From the NCBI RefSeq assembly GCF_028583545.1, contig NZ_CP087106.1, positions 1,550,001 through 1,614,000 of the forward strand: a stretch of 64,000 bases of DNA, given 5' to 3'. Both the position numbers and the translations under genes were made by a program. The stretch is from Methylobacterium sp. NMS14P. GTDB taxonomy: Bacteria; Pseudomonadota; Alphaproteobacteria; Rhizobiales; Beijerinckiaceae. The notes under the pieces are model-generated. The model was not told where the DNA came from, searched no databases, and saw only the letters and a program-made list of their open reading frames with translations. This document shows positions 9,163-16,924 of this stretch, piece after piece (positions within the stretch are counted from its first letter, which is position 1; the number at the start of each line of letters is the position of its first letter).

Positions 9163-9423
9163 ATGGCCCCGCCCGAGACCCCGGCGCCCTATCGGCTGCA
9201 ATGCATGATCCACCGCGAGAGCGCCGGCGGCATCATCATCCACGACGAGCAGATTGCCGGCCCCCTCGAGGAGGTGGCGGTCGCCGCCGCGAAGGCGCGC
9301 TTCGCTGAGCTGCGCGCCGGCCGCGCGGGCTCGGCGGCCCTGCGGGATGCCGCCGGGCGGGTCGTCTGGTCGGCCCGGCAGAACGCCGCGACGCCCGGCA
9401 CCGCGGGATCCGCACCCCGGTAG
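9163..9423 (+). CDS. small hypothetical protein
   Basis: An 86-residue cytoplasmic ORF beginning MAPPETPAPYRLQCMIHRES. The amphipathic helix at about 35-60 (VAVAAAKARFAELRAGRAG) and short strands are the only visible features. A purine-rich stretch (gggaga) precedes the chosen ATG. No family recognised. Confidence 0.5.
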   Translation: MAPPETPAPYRLQCMIHRESAGGIIIHDEQIAGPLEEVAVAAAKARFAELRAGRAGSAALRDAAGRVVWSARQNAATPGTAGSAPR

Positions 9424-9441
9424 GCTCAGCCCGGCGCGCCG

Positions 9442-9621
9442 TCAGGTGAGGTGGCGCGGCTCCAGATCGATCACCGGACCACCGACGTCGAAGAACTCGT
9501 CCTCGTACGGGAGCGCCTCGTCCAGCGACTCGGCCTCGCGCCGCCCGAACGGGATGAGCGCGGACAGGATCCCGAGGCAGAGTGCGCCGGCGACGAAGGC
9601 AATCAGGATCGCGATGCTCAT
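9442..9621 (-). CDS. small single-pass membrane protein
   Basis: A 59-residue ORF with a hydrophobic N-terminal segment (MSIAILIAFVAGALCLGILS) followed by a basic pair (FGRR) and an acidic cytoplasmic tail rich in Glu/Asp. The positive-inside pattern supports a real membrane peptide. Function unknown. Confidence 0.55.
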   Translation of the reverse strand: MSIAILIAFVAGALCLGILSALIPFGRREAESLDEALPYEDEFFDVGGPVIDLEPRHLT

Positions 9622-9841
9622 GGCGGAACACTCGGGCGCGGCCGGCGGCGGAATCAGGCCACCGGAAGACTAAGGCCCGGTTCCCGCACGCCGCAATCGA
9701 AATCGCCACCGGTTCGGCCCCGCTCGCCCGACCGGCGCCGCGGGCGCACCCGGAGCGGGCGCCGCAGGATCGCCCCTGCGATCTCCGGGAGGACCGGGCG
9801 GCCGCCCCCGGTCGCGGAGAGCGGCCGGGCGATTCGAGGCT

Positions 9842-10324
9842 TCACCGCGGCGTCGACACCTGGTCCTGCTGGCGGTCGACCGCGTCGCGGACGCCGCGCC
9901 CCGCCATGAGGATCTCGGTCATGAACGCCGCGATCGCCGCCACGGTGCAGACCAGCGCCGCCCCGAAGCAGGCGAACAGGACGGACGCGGTCGCCGCATC
10001 GCGCAGCGCGCCGACGAACAGCGTGAGCACGGCCAGACCGATCAGGCCGCCCGCCAGCGAGGCCAGGACCACCGCCACGTCCAGCACGAAGGAGCGCCGC
10101 CGCAGGAAGGTCAGGTGGCGGGCGAGGCGGTCGGCCTCGGCGTCCGTCGCCCGGGTGGCCTGCGCCGAGAGGCTGTCGACCTTGTCGGAGATCCGGCCGA
10201 GCCGGGTCGAGAACACGTTGAGCAGCGTCGCCAGCGCCGAGAGCAGGAAGGCGGGCGCGAGCGCCACCTGGATGATGTGGGCGATGCTGTCGGGTTCGGT
10301 CGCGCTGAGGGAGAAGCCGAACAT
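9842..10324 (-). CDS. DUF2721 family membrane protein
   Basis: A 160-residue inner-membrane protein. It has three hydrophobic segments (about 16-38, 76-102 and 108-138) and the DUF2721 hallmark: an amphipathic stretch after the first helix with NVFSTRLGRISDKVDSL, an RxxRxxD-type motif. The length is typical for the family, whose function is unknown. It is followed closely by a 31-residue ORF upstream on the same strand at 10403, which overlaps nothing. Confidence 0.85.
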   Translation of the reverse strand: MFGFSLSATEPDSIAHIIQVALAPAFLLSALATLLNVFSTRLGRISDKVDSLSAQATRATDAEADRLARHLTFLRRRSFVLDVAVVLASLAGGLIGLAVLTLFVGALRDAATASVLFACFGAALVCTVAAIAAFMTEILMAGRGVRDAVDRQQDQVSTPR

Positions 10325-10402
10325 CGGCGGGCTACGCGCGCGCGCCGCCGGCGCCCGGGCCCGACGGCCGCGCGGCGGCGCGACGACAGCGGGCCGGGCG
10401 GA

Positions 10403-10498
10403 TCACCACAGGAGACCCTCCGCCTGCAGCCCGGCCACCAGCAGGAACAGCGCCGAGAGGAACGCCACCGCGAGATACGGGGCCGGCGTGTCGGTCAT
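10403..10498 (-). CDS. 31-residue membrane peptide
   Basis: A very short ORF (MTDTPAPYLAVAFLSALFLL and ten more residues) made of one hydrophobic helix. It lies 78 bases upstream of the DUF2721 gene on the same strand, so it may be a small partner of that protein. Support is limited to the transmembrane character and spacing. Confidence 0.35.
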   Translation of the reverse strand: MTDTPAPYLAVAFLSALFLLVAGLQAEGLLW

Positions 10499-11026
10499 CG
10501 AGGCCTCCCGGCCGACGCGGGGCCGACATCTTGGATCCCGATCCGGACCCGGGAGGCCGGCATCGAAGGCAGCGCGACGGGGCGCATGCGCGTCTCCTGA
10601 AATTCCCACCGACGACGAGGCCGGCACATAGGGCCCGCGGCGGGCCGGAAAAGCCGCGGCCGTCGCACCGCCCGGCCGTGGCGGCGTCTTCTCCACAGCC
10701 CGGGCGAGCCGGCGCCGCGCCGGCGCGGCGGCGCCGTTCCGCCGCGAGATCTGCCGCTCCCCAGGAGATCGACCCGGTCCGGGCCGCGCGACAAGACACG
10801 GCGGCGCGGGATCAAGACTGGGACGGGATCGGATGCTGGATTCATCTGCGCGGATCCGCGAGGGCGAGCGCGAATAGGCGCGGCGTGGATGCGCGGACGC
10901 GTCCAGCCGCCCGCGATACGGGGCCGGATCGCACGAGATCTGCGGCACCGTCCACGACCGCGCGCCGGGGCACCGACCGTGACCGCCCGTCAATTAATGT
11001 TAACCGCTCGCGGGATCGCGATCGGG
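10499..11026. other. gene-free intergenic stretch
   Basis: About 530 bases with open frames only of low-complexity Arg/Pro/Ala type on both strands. I see no credible gene. An AT-rich patch (caattaatgttaacc, 10991-11005) lies just upstream of the small-RNA promoter described next and could hold an upstream element or operator. Confidence 0.5.
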
Positions 11027-11027
11027 C

Positions 11028-11056
11028 TTGCGGGCCGCCGGCCGGTAGGATTTATT
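11028..11056 (+). promoter_or_regulatory. sigma-70-type promoter of a candidate small RNA
   Basis: TTGCGG at 11028-11033 and TTTATT at 11051-11056 are separated by exactly 17 bases. The -10 region is a rare AT-rich patch in this GC-rich sequence. Predicted start near 11063, immediately ahead of two stem-loops. Confidence 0.45.
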
Positions 11057-11062
11057 AAACCT

Positions 11063-11141
11063 CGAAGCTTCCTGGTTGGTCCTGGGAACGTTCACCAACA
11101 AACTGAAGCCCCGTCCGCCCCCCGCGCGACGGGGCATTTTG
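11063..11141 (+). ncRNA. candidate ~79-nt small RNA, MmgR/suhB-like layout
   Basis: Two stem-loops follow the promoter. The first pairs GTTGGT (11075-11080) with ACCAAC (11094-11099). The second pairs CCCCGTC (11109-11115) with GACGGGG (11128-11134) and ends in cattttgttt, as a Rho-independent terminator. No ORF occupies this segment. The size (~79 nt), the first-hairpin sequence and the terminator recall the alphaproteobacterial suhB/MmgR (alpha-r8) small RNAs, but family membership is from memory and unverified. It might alternatively be the leader of the porin gene 195 bases downstream, though the internal terminator argues against that. Confidence 0.5.
11107..11141 (+). terminator. Rho-independent terminator
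   Basis: A 7-base-pair GC stem (CCCCGTC/GACGGGG) with a 12-base C-rich loop, followed by cattttgttt. One of the few canonical stem plus T-run terminators in the window. Confidence 0.65.
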
Positions 11142-11336
11142 TTTCCGGAAACATTCGGATACAGATCCTCTTCTTGGCTTCGACCGGTCGATTCCGCGAT
11201 GTGCTCCAGCGCACCCGGCTGTTTCGGCGTCGAAGACCCGATTCCGAGCTGTTGCAGCGATGCACTATCGTCCCGGCGCGTCCTGGCGTTCTGTCCGCCC
11301 CGCACACATCCCGCCCAACGGGAGACAGAGGACCAG

Positions 11337-12167
11337 ATGATCAAGAAGCTTCTGCTCGCGAGCGCCGCCACGGCCCTCCTGACCGGCGCCGCCTCGGCCG
11401 CCGACCTGCCGCGCCGCGCCGCCCCGCCGCCGGTGTTCACCCCCGTCCCGGTGTTCACCTGGACCGGCGCCTACTTCGGTATCAACGCCGGCTACGCCTT
11501 CGACGCCAGCAGCAACAACACCAACAGCTTCGGCGTGCCCGCCCCCTACGGCAACGGCACCACCGCCTTCTTCAGCCAGCGCAACCAGGAAGGCTTCACC
11601 GGCGGTGGCCAGGTTGGCTACAACTTCCAGTTCACCCCGGGCTCCGGCATCGTCGTCGGTATCGAGGCGGACGCCCAGTACCTCGACTTCGGCCGCAGCC
11701 GGAACAACGCCTTCCTCGCCGGTCCGCTGGCCCCCGGCTACTACGTGACCGACCCGCGCGGCCTCTCCAGCCTCGACTTCTTCGGCACCGTCCGCGGCCG
11801 CATCGGTTACGCCTTCGACCGCGTGCTGTTCTACGGCACCGGCGGCTTCGCCTACGGCTCGGGCAGCGCCGACCGCTCCTTCGGGGGCTTCGCCGGCAAC
11901 GACAGCTTCCGCACCGGCTACGCGGTCGGCGGCGGCATCGAGTACGCCCTGCCGACCGACTCGTTCCTGAACTTCTTCCGCTCGAACGCCGTGACGCTCA
12001 AGGTCGAAGGCCTATACGTCAACCTCGACCGCAACACCCGCAACCAGGGTGCGTTCGTCATCAACGCCGCCAACAACTTCCCGGTGGTGTACAACAACAT
12101 CGGCCGCCGCGACGACGAGTTCGCCGTCATCCGCGCCGGCCTGAACTACAAGTTCGGCTCGTACTGA
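11337..12167 (+). CDS. outer-membrane beta-barrel porin-like protein
   Basis: A 276-residue outer-membrane protein of the 8-stranded OmpA/BBP2-like type found in Rhizobiales (RopB/Omp25-like). The signal peptide is MIKKLLLASAATALLTGA with cleavage near SAA|DLP. The signature WTGAYFGINAGYAF opens the barrel. Repeated Gly/Phe/Tyr strands follow (GGGQVGYNFQF, GRIGYAFDRVLFYGTGGFAYG), and the C-terminus is FAVIRAGLNYKFGSY, with an aromatic penultimate pattern needed by the BAM machinery. The start has a gagacagag ribosome-binding site. It stands alone between an sRNA candidate and terminator-like hairpins; an sRNA-porin relationship is possible but unproven. Confidence 0.9.
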   Translation: MIKKLLLASAATALLTGAASAADLPRRAAPPPVFTPVPVFTWTGAYFGINAGYAFDASSNNTNSFGVPAPYGNGTTAFFSQRNQEGFTGGGQVGYNFQFTPGSGIVVGIEADAQYLDFGRSRNNAFLAGPLAPGYYVTDPRGLSSLDFFGTVRGRIGYAFDRVLFYGTGGFAYGSGSADRSFGGFAGNDSFRTGYAVGGGIEYALPTDSFLNFFRSNAVTLKVEGLYVNLDRNTRNQGAFVINAANNFPVVYNNIGRRDDEFAVIRAGLNYKFGSY

Positions 12168-12184
12168 GATCCACCCGCGATCGC

Positions 12185-12205
12185 GCCCCCCGCACCGCGG
12201 GGGGC
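12185..12205 (+). terminator. GC hairpin after the porin gene
   Basis: GCCCCCCG (12185-12192) pairs with CGGGGGGC (12198-12205) about 18 bases after the porin stop codon. There is no T-run, so termination efficiency is uncertain; it may instead protect the mRNA end. Confidence 0.4.
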
Positions 12206-12309
12206 TGCGTCCCGGTCACCGGGACGTCGCGCGGGCCTCTGGACAGGCCGCACCCTCTCTCGACCTGAGCATCCCCAGCCCGATCAGACTGGCCGCTTGA
12301 GCCGAGGAG

Positions 12310-12334
12310 CGTCCCGGGAGCCACTCCCGGGACG
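12310..12334. terminator. perfect 11-bp inverted repeat between convergent genes
   Basis: CGTCCCGGGAG and CTCCCGGGACG flank a 3-base loop. It lies between the ends of the porin gene and the minus-strand DUF5872 gene and could serve as a bidirectional terminator. It also contains SmaI-like CCCGGG twice; no T-run follows. Confidence 0.45.
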
Positions 12335-12369
12335 TCTTGCGTTGGGGCGACGACCCGCCGCGGCGCGCC

Positions 12370-12909
12370 TCAGGCGTGGACCGCGTGCTCCAGCTGCGCC
12401 TTCGACATCCGCGACCGGCCGGGCACGTTCTGCGCCCGGGCCTTGCGCATCAGTTCGGCCTTCGTCGTCTCCGACTTGCCGCTGCCCTTGCCGGACGCCT
12501 TGGCGGACTGGCCGTCCTCGCGCGCCGCGGCGGCCTTCTCGGCGGCCGCCTTCGGCTGCTTGGAGAACTGCTTGCCCTTCCGGGTATCGGCCCGCTTCTT
12601 GGCCGTGCTGGCGGCGTATTCCTCGTCGGTCAGGCTCTCGCGGGCCTTCTTGGGCAGGTAGCGCTCGCCGGTCTTGCCGCTCTCCTTCCCCGACTTCGTG
12701 CCCCATTCCTCGTCGGTCCACTGCTTGAGATGGTTGTCGGCCGCCTTCTTGCCGGCGTAGCCGCCGCCCTCCTTCTTGTATTCAGCGGTCGCGATCTGCG
12801 CCTTGCGCGCCGACCACTGGCCAGATTTCCCGCCCTTCTCGGACTTCGTGACCTGCGTCTTGACCTTATTCCAGAGTTCGGGGTCGGTCTTCTTGGCGGT
12901 TCCTGACAT
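12370..12909 (-). CDS. DUF5872-like basic protein with C-terminal Rho-N/SAP-like motif
   Basis: A 179-residue, Lys-rich soluble protein. The first ~60 residues (DPELWNKVKTQVTKSEKGGK, then GQWSARKAQIATAEYK) match the DUF5872 pattern as I remember it. The middle is a Lys/Ala/Ser-rich linker. The last ~35 residues (TKAELMRKARAQNVPGRSRM and following) look like a Rho N-terminal/SAP-type helical motif that binds nucleic acid. The high charge suggests a nucleoid- or stress-associated role, which is inference. The start follows a caattctt-free but good gaggcg ribosome-binding stretch. Confidence 0.75.
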   Translation of the reverse strand: MSGTAKKTDPELWNKVKTQVTKSEKGGKSGQWSARKAQIATAEYKKEGGGYAGKKAADNHLKQWTDEEWGTKSGKESGKTGERYLPKKARESLTDEEYAASTAKKRADTRKGKQFSKQPKAAAEKAAAAREDGQSAKASGKGSGKSETTKAELMRKARAQNVPGRSRMSKAQLEHAVHA

Positions 12910-13152
12910 CGGCGCCTCGTGAGAAAGATTTGGCAGACAACACGAGCCCCGCGGCCGTGTTCCTGCGGCGCGTTCGCCCAGTTCGCGCCCACCCGCACGC
13001 AACGTCCGCCGCCGCGACCGGGGGCGCCGGATACGCCGGGCGCCTGACGGGTTGGCCCTCGAGGGGATCGGACGCGTGGTCCGATCCGCCCGGGGCTCCG
13101 TCGCGGCACGCGGCGGCGCCCGTAGATCAGGTTCCATCGCGAGGGATGCAGC

Positions 13153-13368
13153 ATGGCCGACGCGCCGGACGACACCCAGGCCCAGCGGATGCCGCACGGC
13201 GAACCGGAGCGCGCGGGCTTGGCCGATAGCCCCCGCGACACCGCCACCGGCACGGTCAGGCCGCAGGGCGGCCCGATGGAGCGGGCCGGCACCGAGAAGG
13301 AGGAGGCGCGCCGGGGCGGGACCAGCCTCGGCGCGGAGCGCGACCGGCCGGGCGGCGGCCGGGGCTGA
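13153..13368 (+). CDS. small hydrophilic hypothetical protein
   Basis: A 71-residue, strongly charged, Gly/Arg/Glu-rich ORF with no hydrophobic core, probably disordered. It lies 41 bases upstream of the SDR gene on the same strand with a gaggga ribosome-binding stretch. Similar short disordered peptides accompany stress genes in Methylobacterium, but the function is unknown. Confidence 0.5.
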   Translation: MADAPDDTQAQRMPHGEPERAGLADSPRDTATGTVRPQGGPMERAGTEKEEARRGGTSLGAERDRPGGGRG

Positions 13369-13409
13369 GCGCCGCCATCGAGACAGCCCACGAGAGAGGA
13401 AGACGCAGC

Positions 13410-14414
13410 ATGCAGATCCGGCACAAGCCCCTGCGCGAGCAGGTGATCGTCATCACCGGCGCCTCCAGCGGGATCGGTCTCGCCACGGCCCGGGCGGCCG
13501 CCCGCCGCGGCGCCCGCGTCGTGCTGGCGTCCCGGAACGGCGCCGCCCTCGACACCATCGTCCGCGACATCCAGGAGCGCGGCGGCGAGGCCCGGGCCGT
13601 GGTGACCGACGTGTCCCGCCGCGCGGATGTCGAGGCGCTGGCCGCCGAGACCGTGCGCGCCTACGGCGGCTTCGACACCTGGGTGAACAACGCCGGTCTC
13701 TCGATCTTCGGCCGCCTCGAGGAGGTCTCGGACGAGGACCATCGCCGGCTGTTCGACGTGAACTTCTGGGGGATCGTCTACGGCTCGACGGTGGCGCTGC
13801 AGCACCTGAAGAAGACCGGCGGCGCGCTGGTCAACCTGGGCTCCGTCGCCTCCGACCTCGCCTTGCCGATCCAGGGCATGTACTCCGCCTCCAAGCACGC
13901 GATCAAAGGCTTCACGGACGCGCTCCGGATGGAGCTCCAGGAGGAGGGCGCCCCGGTCTCGGTGACGCTCATCAAGCCGGCCTCGATCGACACGCCGTTC
14001 CCGGAGCATGCCCGGAACTACATGGCGCAGGCGCCCAAGCTGCCGCCGCCGGTCTACGACCCCGCGGACGTCGCGGACGCGATCCTGTACGCGGCGGAGC
14101 ACGGGCCCCGCGACCTCTATGTCGGCGGCGGCGGCAAGCTGATGAGCGCGATGCGCAAGCGGGTGCCCGCGGTGACCGACTGGATGGGCGCCCAGGTGAT
14201 GTCGCGGAGCCAGACGGCGGGCGTGGCCGGCAGGCAGCGGGACGGCGCCCTCCGCGCGGCCGGCCGCGACGGGGCCGTGCGGGGCGGCTCGCCCCACCAC
14301 GTCATGCGCAGCGCCTACACTCAGGCCTCGATCAACCCGGTCCTGACCGGGATCCTGCTGGCCGGGGCCACGGCGGCCGCGGCCTCGCTCCTGGGCCGCG
14401 CCGACCGCCGCTAG
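13410..14414 (+). CDS. short-chain dehydrogenase/reductase
   Basis: A 334-residue classical SDR with the NAD(P)-binding motif TGASSGIG (residues 17-24), the NNAG motif (WVNNAG, near 90), catalytic Ser in LVNLGSVAS and the YSASK active-site pair (about 157-161). The PASIDTPF segment after the active site is typical. The Rossmann domain ends near 260; the extra ~75 residues include a basic stretch and a C-terminal hydrophobic segment (PVLTGILLAGATAAAASLLG), which suggests membrane attachment. The substrate cannot be assigned. A gagaggaaga ribosome-binding site supports this start. Confidence 0.92.
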   Translation: MQIRHKPLREQVIVITGASSGIGLATARAAARRGARVVLASRNGAALDTIVRDIQERGGEARAVVTDVSRRADVEALAAETVRAYGGFDTWVNNAGLSIFGRLEEVSDEDHRRLFDVNFWGIVYGSTVALQHLKKTGGALVNLGSVASDLALPIQGMYSASKHAIKGFTDALRMELQEEGAPVSVTLIKPASIDTPFPEHARNYMAQAPKLPPPVYDPADVADAILYAAEHGPRDLYVGGGGKLMSAMRKRVPAVTDWMGAQVMSRSQTAGVAGRQRDGALRAAGRDGAVRGGSPHHVMRSAYTQASINPVLTGILLAGATAAAASLLGRADRR

Positions 14415-14562
14415 AACCCCGCTGCGGCGCCCGCGCGTGCGCCAGTGGGACTGTTTGTTTCTAGACAATTATAGAGGAGGTCAGCCCACATTCAGGCCCG
14501 ACGACCATTCTAGCCGAGCCTTGCGCCGGACCGAACCGGCGCGGAACCGAGCAGAAGGTCTG

Positions 14563-14832
14563 ATGATGATGCACGTGAAGATGATCGCGGCCGCCGCGGC
14601 TGTCGTCGGCGGCCTCGGCCTGGCCTCCGCCGGAGCGGCGCCCCTGGCGCCCGCCGGCGCCGATACGATCACCGGCCCCGCCGCGGTCAGCACGGTCGCG
14701 TTCGGCTGCGGCCCCGGCTGGGCGCCCGGCCCGTACGGGCGCTGCCGGCCGATCTACCGGCGACCGCGCTTCTACGGCCCGCGCTGCTTCTTCCGTCCGA
14801 CGCCGTGGGGCCCGCGGCGCGTCTGCCGCTAG
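14563..14832 (+). CDS. GCG_CRPN-type small secreted protein
   Basis: An 89-residue exported protein with a signal peptide (residues 1-27) and the FGCGPGWAPGPYGRCRP block that defines the GCG_CRPN prefix of Methylobacterium-type Cys/Arg/Pro/Gly-rich secreted proteins. The tail is Tyr/Arg/Pro-rich. Three ATG codons lie in a row (14563, 14566, 14569); the first is used here. Function unknown; the family supports the taxonomic assignment. Confidence 0.8.
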   Translation: MMMHVKMIAAAAAVVGGLGLASAGAAPLAPAGADTITGPAAVSTVAFGCGPGWAPGPYGRCRPIYRRPRFYGPRCFFRPTPWGPRRVCR

Positions 14833-15067
14833 GAGCGCCCAGGCACGCGTCCCGACGCGGCGGTTCGGCGCCGATCCCGGCGCCGAACCGTGACCCGACC
14901 CGCGGGTTGATCCAGGGGCAGGTCCCGTCTCCGAGGAGGCGGGGCCTGCCCCTTCCCGTTGGCGGTGACGCGAGCGGCGGGCTGGCGCATCCGGCGCCCG
15001 TCCGCCGGCATTGTCGAGGATGCTACGACCGGGACCGCGCACGGTCCCGCTCCTGTTGGATACGGCC

Positions 15068-15295
15068 ATGGCCCAGGATCAGAGCGGCGGCGCGAACCCC
15101 TCGGCGGCGGAGCGGGCGGCGGCCGAGCGCGTCGCCCGCAAGCGCCTCGGCCCGGACGGTTGCCCGGAACCGGCGCCCGACCCGCGACCGCCGTCCGGAC
15201 AGGTCCGCGGGACGGAGGCCGCGGCGCCGGACCGCCGGACGCCTCCGGGGCGGCCAGTGGCGGCGCGCCACCGGCCCGAGAGGCTCCCCGAGTAG
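15068..15295 (+). CDS. possible small disordered protein
   Basis: A 75-residue ORF (MAQDQSGGANPSAAERAAAE) without hydrophobic core, ending in Arg/Pro-rich sequence. It lies upstream of the ECF sigma gene. Support is weak: composition is like non-coding shadows here, although the N-terminal third looks protein-like. Confidence 0.3.
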   Translation: MAQDQSGGANPSAAERAAAERVARKRLGPDGCPEPAPDPRPPSGQVRGTEAAAPDRRTPPGRPVAARHRPERLPE

Positions 15296-15335
15296 CCCCC
15301 AGAGCAGCGCCCAGAGAATTCTCGTGCCCGGCCGC

Positions 15336-15343
15336 GGGAATAA
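15336..15343 (+). promoter_or_regulatory. candidate ECF-sigma -35 element (GGGAATAA)
   Basis: GGGAATAA lies 118 bases before the ECF sigma start. The same octamer occurs at 16858-16865, directly after the anti-sigma gene and ahead of the LuxR-type gene. GGAAT-type -35 boxes are usual for alphaproteobacterial ECF factors, so this could be an autoregulated promoter. A matching -10 was not clear by eye. Confidence 0.35.
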
Positions 15344-15460
15344 AGCCCGCCGCCGCCCGGTTCCCGATTGTGTGGCACAAGGCTGCAGGCAGGAGCACCA
15401 GGGCAGGGACCCCATGGCTTCGCAGGCTCTCGACGGGGCGGGCCCGGCCCGGCCGCCGAC

Positions 15461-16003
15461 ATGACGACCCTGGCGCGGGCGCGCTTCAGCCAGCTCGTTC
15501 TCCCGCGCCTGGACGAGGGCTACCGGCTCGCGCACTGGCTCACCGGCAACGCCACCGACGCCGAGGACGTGATGCAGGAGGCGTGTCTGCGCGCCTACCG
15601 GGCGATCGAGGGCTTCGCCGAGGGCAATGCCCGGGCGTGGTTCCTGACCATCGTCCGCAACACCGGCTATTCCTGGCTGCAGCGGCACCGGCCGCGGGCG
15701 GTGGTCTTCGCCGACGACCTCGCCCCCGAAGCCCGCGCCGAGCTGGAGATCGGGGGCGCTCTGACCGAGGCCCAGGAGACGCCCGAGGCGACCCTCATCG
15801 CCCGCGACGATGCGGGGCAGCTCGCCCGGGCGGTCGAGGCCCTGCCGGTGGCTTTCCGCGAGGCGCTGGTCCTGCGCGAGTACCACGGCCTCAGCTACCG
15901 GGAGATCGCCGCGGTGACGGGAGTCCCGATCGGGACCGTGATGTCGCGCCTCGGCCGCGCGCGGCAGCACCTGCTTGCACGGCTCGCGAAGGACGGGCGA
16001 TGA
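15461..16003 (+). CDS. ECF-type RNA polymerase sigma factor
   Basis: A 180-residue sigma-70-family extracytoplasmic-function factor. Region 2 spans about residues 20-85 (DAEDVMQEACLRAYRAIEGF, then ARAWFLTIVRNTGYSWLQRH). Region 4 spans about 120-172 (LPVAFREALVLREYHGLSYREIA, then GVPIGTVMSRLGRARQHL, the -35-binding HTH). Length is normal. The stop overlaps the start of the anti-sigma gene by ATGA, so the two are translationally coupled. It probably answers an envelope or redox signal relayed by that membrane protein. Confidence 0.93.
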   Translation: MTTLARARFSQLVLPRLDEGYRLAHWLTGNATDAEDVMQEACLRAYRAIEGFAEGNARAWFLTIVRNTGYSWLQRHRPRAVVFADDLAPEARAELEIGGALTEAQETPEATLIARDDAGQLARAVEALPVAFREALVLREYHGLSYREIAAVTGVPIGTVMSRLGRARQHLLARLAKDGR

Positions 16004-16854
16004 CCGACGACGAGACCCTCCTGCTCCTCAGCGCCTACGCGGACGGCGAGCTGTCGCCCGGCGAAGTCCTGGCCATGGAGCGCCGTCTCGCGGCGGACCC
16101 CGATGCGCGGGCCCTGGCGGACCGCCTCCGCGACCTGTCGGGTACCCTGCGCGAGACCCTCGCGGGGCCGCCCGCCCCGGAATCCCTGCGGGCGCGCGTG
16201 ATCGAGCAGATCGGCTTCTCCGACCCGCCCCCGTCCCGCGGCCGCCTCGGAGGCCCGCTCGGGTCCCGGCTCGAGACCTGGCTCGAGACATGGCTCAGGT
16301 CCTGGCTCAAGTCCTGGCGCGGGTCCTGGCGCGGGTCCTGGCAGGCGCTGGCCGCGACGCTGCTCGTCGGCCTCGTCGGCGGGGCCGCGCTCGGCGGCGG
16401 CGTCGTCTATCTCGACCGCCCCGGCGGCGCCCCGGATACCGGCGAGGCCGTGCTCGCCGGCCATCTCCGCGGCCTCGCGGCCCCGCAGCCCTTCGACATC
16501 GCCTCCTCGGACCGGCACGTCGTGAAGCCGTGGTTCAACGGCCGGACCACCCTCGCGCCCGAGGCCCCCGACCTGTCCGACAAGGGTTTCCCGCTGGTCG
16601 GCGGCCGGGTCGACATCGTCGGCGGCACCCCCGTGCCGACCCTGGTCTATCGCCGAGACCGGCACGTCATCAGCGTCACGGTGATCCCCGCCGCCGACGG
16701 CCCCGGGGCCGGCGAGGAGCGGCGCGACGGGTCCACGATCGAGCGCTGGCGCCTCGGCGACCTGACCTACTGGGCGGTGTCGGATCTCAACCGGCGCGAC
16801 CTGCGCGCCTTCGCCGACCTGTTCCAATCCCGGACCGGGGGCCCGCCCGGCTGA
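16000..16854 (+). CDS. transmembrane anti-sigma factor
   Basis: A 284-residue single-pass membrane protein coupled to the ECF sigma gene. The cytoplasmic N-terminus (about 1-75) has the anti-sigma layout (LLSAYADGELSPGEVLAMER, then RLAADPDARA) but lacks the His-x3-Cys-x2-Cys zinc motif. Residues 91-115 are an unusual Trp repeat, followed by one transmembrane helix (about 116-139) and a ~145-residue periplasmic domain (KPWFNGRTTLAPEAPDLSDK is the anti-sigma RskA/ChrR-type periplasmic pattern known from COG5662 proteins). It should hold the sigma factor inactive at the inner membrane until a signal arrives. Confidence 0.88.
   Translation: MTDDETLLLLSAYADGELSPGEVLAMERRLAADPDARALADRLRDLSGTLRETLAGPPAPESLRARVIEQIGFSDPPPSRGRLGGPLGSRLETWLETWLRSWLKSWRGSWRGSWQALAATLLVGLVGGAALGGGVVYLDRPGGAPDTGEAVLAGHLRGLAAPQPFDIASSDRHVVKPWFNGRTTLAPEAPDLSDKGFPLVGGRVDIVGGTPVPTLVYRRDRHVISVTVIPAADGPGAGEERRDGSTIERWRLGDLTYWAVSDLNRRDLRAFADLFQSRTGGPPG
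16270..16341 (+). repeat. in-frame 12-base minisatellite encoding WxxxW repeats
   Basis: Six 12-base units (ctcgagacctgg, ctcgagacatgg, ctcaggtcctgg, ctcaagtcctgg, cgcgggtcctgg twice) encode residues 91-114 of the anti-sigma factor. Trp falls every fourth residue. The last two units are identical, indicating recent slippage. Confidence 0.9.
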
Positions 16855-16924
16855 CGCGGGAATAACGGCGGTCAATGTCGGGTTATTACTGATATCGTGA
16901 TGTCGATCCGGCGAGGATCCCAGC

